The notes beneath the pieces are model-generated. The model ran no database searches. It worked only from the letters and a program-made list of their open reading frames with translations, and was not told where the DNA came from. Positions 6,627 to 8,872 of a stretch of DNA of 8,872 nucleotides are shown in pieces. The stretch's first letter is position 1. The number at the start of each line of letters is the position of its first letter. Both the position numbers and the translations under genes were made by a program. Origin of the DNA: AC-50 sp035640455 (GTDB lineage: Bacteria > Actinomycetota > Thermoleophilia > Gaiellales > Gaiellaceae); contig DASQWB010000098.1 in the NCBI GenBank assembly GCA_035640455.1, positions 1 to 8,872 of the forward strand, in the 5' to 3' direction.

Positions 6627-6632
6627 ATTGTC
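6627..6632 (-). promoter_or_regulatory. Possible -10 box of the patatin gene (leaderless)
   Basis: GACAAT on the - strand lies 6 nt before GTG 6620, the same geometry as TACAAT before the small membrane gene. The six bases between (GGGAAG) could instead act as a too-close Shine-Dalgarno. If this is a promoter, its -35 region now falls inside repeat B. Confidence 0.3.
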
Positions 6633-6634
6633 GC

Positions 6635-6800
6635 TAGGAGAGTTTGACGAAACGTAGTCTGTGCCGCCGGGCCGTGCTGCTCGCACCCATGCTGCGTCCT
6701 CGGTCGCGCCCGTACCTTTCAGGTACGAACGCTCCCTGCGTCCTTGCCTGGGCGCGATCATCGCGACCCGGCGACGAGCGACGTTCGCCAAACCCTCCTA
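6635..6800 (-). repeat. 166-bp palindromic MITE-like element, copy B
   Basis: Read on the - strand it runs from TAGGAGGGTTTGGCGAACG to CGTTTCGTCAAACTCTCCTA and aligns end to end with copy A, with about 15 substitutions and two 1-nt gaps. The central stem is kept (CGTACCT/AGGTACG) while its loop differs (GAA here, GG in A), as expected if pairing matters. The ends are again TA. The - strand 5' end supplies TAG (6800-6798), the stop of the ABC permease, and the 3' end lies 14 bp before the patatin GTG. The element therefore sits between two tandem genes here, while copy A sits between convergent ones. In both, the equivalent end of the element touches the stop of the gene upstream. Confidence 0.85.
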
Positions 6801-7649
6801 GAGGTCGCGGCGCGAGAAGCCGACGACCGCGGCCACGGCCACGAGGCACAGGTAGATCGCGCCCCACACGCGCGGCCCGACGCCGCCGGTGTACGCGCCG
6901 CCGAACGGCCCCAGCTCGAGCACGAACTTGGTCAGCCCGTGCTGGTCGGCGGTGATCGCCTGCAGCGCATCCTGGTAGAGCGCCTCGACCGGGATCACGT
7001 AGGTGGCGATCTTCGCCGCCCGCTCGAGCGTGTGCGAGGCGAGGGCGTGGCCGATCGTCCCGAGCAAGCCCGCTACGAGCCCGGCGCCGAAGACCATGAA
7101 GATCGCGATCCCGTTCGCCGTCGTGGAGAGGAAGACCGAGCCGAGGAGCGAGAGCGCCGCGATCAGCGCGACCGCGGCCGCGAGCTCGATCCCGGGCCGG
7201 ACGATCCGGTCGGGCCACCAGTGGCCGGTCAGGCCGGTGATGAGCATCGACGCGAAGTAGACGGCGAGGACGTACGGCATGCAGACGGCGACCGCGCCGA
7301 GGAAGCGCGCGAAGAGGAGCGTCGAGCGGCCGAGCGGCCGGACGACGAGCGGCTGCAGGAGCCCGCGCTCCGCGTCGCCGCGCACGACGCCGAGCGTGAG
7401 GAAGACGGCGAGGATGACGCCGAGGAAGAGCGTGGCGAACATCGCGAGGCCGAAGATGAAGGCCCCGGCGAAGGTGCGCGCGTCGATCCCGATCGGCGGT
7501 TGCACGCCGGCGAGGTTCTCGAACGCGTAGTGGTTTCCGAGCGCATAGAGCCCGAGGAAGGCGGCGGTCAGGAGCAGGACGACGGCGAAGACCTTGCGTC
7601 GCAACGCCTCCTCGAGCCCGTAGCGGACAATCGTCCGGACGCCGGTCAC
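6798..7649 (-). CDS. ABC-2 type transporter permease
   Basis: This 283-residue membrane protein has six evident hydrophobic segments (about 20-38, 61-88, 113-139, 155-175, 179-200, 262-278). The motif VRGDAERGLLQPLVVRPLGRSTLLFARFLGA (89-119) is the cytoplasmic coupling-helix region typical of ABC-2 permeases, as seen in NosY- and multidrug/polysaccharide exporter-like proteins. It should pair with the ATPase encoded just upstream to form a homodimeric or heterodimeric exporter; no substrate can be read from the sequence. GTG 7649 is supported by GGAGG 5 nt upstream. The stop TAG overlaps the first bases of repeat B. A 97-bp gap with a hairpin separates it from the ATPase gene. Confidence 0.88.
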   Translation of the reverse strand: MTGVRTIVRYGLEEALRRKVFAVVLLLTAAFLGLYALGNHYAFENLAGVQPPIGIDARTFAGAFIFGLAMFATLFLGVILAVFLTLGVVRGDAERGLLQPLVVRPLGRSTLLFARFLGAVAVCMPYVLAVYFASMLITGLTGHWWPDRIVRPGIELAAAVALIAALSLLGSVFLSTTANGIAIFMVFGAGLVAGLLGTIGHALASHTLERAAKIATYVIPVEALYQDALQAITADQHGLTKFVLELGPFGGAYTGGVGPRVWGAIYLCLVAVAAVVGFSRRDL

Positions 7650-7671
7650 GCGGCCTCCACGGATTCCGACG

Positions 7672-7724
7672 TTTCAGGCCAGCGGCGCAGACGGCCGAGC
7701 CGGCAGAGCCGGCACGGCCTGAAA
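7672..7724. repeat. 53-bp inverted repeat between ABC ATPase and permease genes
   Basis: TTTCAGGCC (7672-7680) and GGCCTGAAA (7716-7724) form a perfect 9-bp inverted repeat. The 35-nt interior holds a second palindrome, CCGGC-AGA-GCCGG (7700-7712), made by a tandem GAGCCGGCA pair. It lies wholly inside the 97-bp gap between the two ABC genes and before the permease Shine-Dalgarno. It could be an mRNA hairpin that sets the ATPase:permease ratio, a REP-like element, or a weak terminator. It is unrelated in sequence to the 166-bp elements. Confidence 0.6.
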
Positions 7725-7746
7725 GCGGCATCGCAAGCGACGCCGC

Positions 7747-8589
7747 TCACGAGGTCTCGCCGCCGACCGCGTCGAGGTAGACCTCCTCGAGCGTCGAGGT
7801 CAGGACGCGGACGCCGTAGACCTTGCGGCCGGCCGCGACGAGCTCGGCGACGAGGCGCGGCGCGTCCTCGCGCCCCGCCGCGTCGTAGACGCGCGTGCCG
7901 TCGTCGGTCTCGATCTCGACGCCGCGGGAGCGCGCGAGCTCGGCGGGCGTCCCGGCCGCGACGACGCGCCCGCCGAGGAGGATGACGACCCGGTCGCAGA
8001 CGAGCTCGACCTCGCTCAGGAGGTGCGAGTTCAAGAGGACGCCGACGCCGCGGCCGCGGAGCTCCTCGAGGAGGCGGCGGACGGTCCGGCGGCCGACCGG
8101 GTCGAGCGCGCTCGTCGGCTCGTCGAGGAGGAGCAGGCGCGGGCCGCCGACGAGCGCCTGCGCGACGCCGAGCCGCTGCTGCATGCCCTTCGACATCTCC
8201 TCGACGCGGCGGTCGCGGGCATCGGCGAGCGCGACGAGGTCGAGCAGGCGCGTCCGCTCCTCGGCCCCGCCGGTCGAGCCGGCGAGTCGCTGGTGCAGCT
8301 CGAGCACCTCGTCGGCGCTGTACCAGCCGGGGAAGCGGAAGAGCTCGGCGAGGTACCCGAGCGCGGCGCGCGCTGGCGGCGAGCCGGCGGGAGCGCCGCA
8401 GACCGTCGCCGCCCCGGCGGAGGCGCGGACGAGCCCGCAGGCGATCTTCGTGAGCGTCGACTTGCCGGCGCCGTTCGGGCCGAGCAGGCCGACGAGCTCG
8501 CCCTCCTCGACCTGGAGGTCGACGCCGCCGAGCGCCTCGACCGAGCCGTAGCGCTTCGCGAGACCGCTGACGGCGAGGGCGAGCGCCAC
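7747..8589 (-). CDS. ABC transporter ATP-binding protein
   Basis: This 280-residue ATPase powers the neighbouring ABC-2 permease. Motifs: an A-loop Tyr14 (AKRYGSVEAL), Walker A GPNGAGKST (37-45), a degenerate Q-loop GYLAELFRF (78-86) with Glu where Gln is usual, signature MSKGMQQRLGVAQAL (132-146), Walker B LLLLDEPTSALDP (152-164) with catalytic Glu157, and switch His189 in LNSHLLSEVE. The SKGM(Q)QR signature and GYL(x)E loop are typical of exporters of the ABC-2/CcmA/NatA type. A C-terminal 60-residue extension ends in LTSTLEEVYLDAVGG, as in that group. GTG 8589 lacks a Shine-Dalgarno but has TACACT 7 nt upstream, so it may be leaderless. It begins 21 nt after the GYD gene. Confidence 0.93.
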   Translation of the reverse strand: MALALAVSGLAKRYGSVEALGGVDLQVEEGELVGLLGPNGAGKSTLTKIACGLVRASAGAATVCGAPAGSPPARAALGYLAELFRFPGWYSADEVLELHQRLAGSTGGAEERTRLLDLVALADARDRRVEEMSKGMQQRLGVAQALVGGPRLLLLDEPTSALDPVGRRTVRRLLEELRGRGVGVLLNSHLLSEVELVCDRVVILLGGRVVAAGTPAELARSRGVEIETDDGTRVYDAAGREDAPRLVAELVAAGRKVYGVRVLTSTLEEVYLDAVGGETS

Positions 8590-8596
8590 CCGCGCC

Positions 8597-8602
8597 AGTG
8601 TA
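8597..8602 (-). promoter_or_regulatory. Putative -10 box of the ABC transporter operon (leaderless)
   Basis: TACACT on the - strand sits 7 nt before the GTG at 8589, placing the transcription start on the start codon, with no Shine-Dalgarno present. It lies in the 21-bp gap after the GYD gene. The spacing matches the TACAAT and GACAAT boxes elsewhere in the window. Confidence 0.35.
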
Positions 8603-8610
8603 GGGAGTCT

Positions 8611-8872
8611 CTATCCGAGCGCGTTCAAGAAGTCGTCGATCTCGAGCGCGGCCATCGTCTGCAGCTTCGCGCTCCCGCGCGCGCCGAGCGCGACCGAGAC
8701 GCGAGCGATCGTCGCGTCGTCCGGAGCCTCCACGACGTTGACGAAGTCGTACGGGCCGAGGGTCGCCCACTGGTTGACCACCTTCGCCCCGAGCTCCTCG
8801 ACGTCGCGGTTCACCTCGCGCAGCCGGTCGGGGTTCGAGCGCAGCGTCTGGACGCCCTGGGCGGTGAGGGTC
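8611..8872 (-). CDS. GYD-domain protein (5'-partial, cut by window edge)
   Basis: The visible 87 residues run from TLTAQGVQTLRSNPDRLREV to EIDDFLNALG. This covers nearly a whole GYD protein (about 95-100 residues); only the first few residues, typically xxYVxLx, are beyond the edge. The internal GTG at 8814 is therefore not the start. The pattern LGAKVVNQWATLGPYDFVNV followed by ARVSVALGARGSAKLQTM is the conserved core, with GPYD in place of the eponymous GxYD-type motif. GYD proteins are small ferredoxin-like dimeric alpha/beta-barrel proteins of unknown function. It ends 21 nt before the ABC ATPase and may share its transcript, though a separate promoter is visible. Confidence 0.85.
   Translation of the reverse strand, partial: TLTAQGVQTLRSNPDRLREVNRDVEELGAKVVNQWATLGPYDFVNVVEAPDDATIARVSVALGARGSAKLQTMAALEIDDFLNALG

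Noticed and set aside
5382..6647. A 421-codon open frame on the + strand opposite patatin
   Set aside because: It is charged low-complexity sequence antisense to a gene with intact patatin catalytic motifs.
6635..6800. Element B as part of a CRISPR array or a complete insertion sequence
   Set aside because: There are only two widely spaced copies with no spacers, and 166 bp cannot hold a transposase.
6744..7985. A 413-codon open frame on the + strand opposite the ABC genes
   Set aside because: The product is an Asp/Arg/Glu-rich shadow of the permease, and its start lies within repeat B.

Overview
This is a GC-rich window with dense coding on both strands. Gene content (PQQ-type sugar dehydrogenase propeller, VTT membrane protein, pseudouridine catabolism, GYD protein, ABC-2 exporter), GTG/TTG starts, apparently leaderless promoters and stop/start overlaps suggest a soil or freshwater actinobacterium. 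The Thermoleophilia/Gaiellales lineage is my best guess; this is inferred from style, not proven.

Layout: (1) 1-1889, + strand: a sugar-dehydrogenase-like beta-propeller gene, cut by or very near the left edge, is coupled by a GTGA overlap to a six-segment VTT/DedA-like membrane protein. (2) 1887-2052: a 166-bp imperfect palindrome (copy A) lies between convergent genes. (3) 2053-2262, - strand: a small membrane-anchored hypothetical gene. It diverges, with only 23 bp between starts, from (4) 2286-4908, + strand: a three-gene operon of a PfkB kinase (pseudouridine kinase-like), pseudouridine-5'-phosphate glycosidase, and a P1/S58 self-processing peptidase, joined by 4-bp GTGA and ATGA overlaps. 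(5) 4791-5434, - strand: a secreted cysteine-containing protein broken by an apparent single-base frameshift. (6) 5487-6620, - strand: a patatin-like lipase. (7) 6635-6800: the second 166-bp palindrome (copy B), about 90% identical to A but inverted relative to it. (8) 6798-8872, - strand: ABC-2 permease, a hairpin-containing 97-bp gap, ABC ATPase, and a GYD-domain gene cut by the right edge.

The most unusual feature is the palindromic repeat pair. Both copies begin and end with TA and share GGAGGGTTT-type terminal inverted repeats. Each also has a central CGTACCT/AGGTACG hairpin and sits directly against stop codons. Removing each copy together with one TA rebuilds a sensible ancestral junction with gene stops intact. 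This looks like a non-autonomous, TA-targeting mobile element (MITE-like) that settles at gene ends and may double as a 3'-end RNA structure. No transposase is present in the window.

The pseudouridine operon should salvage the modified nucleoside to ribose-5-phosphate plus uracil. The role of the peptidase in the same operon is not evident. The ABC pair plausibly forms an exporter of unknown substrate.
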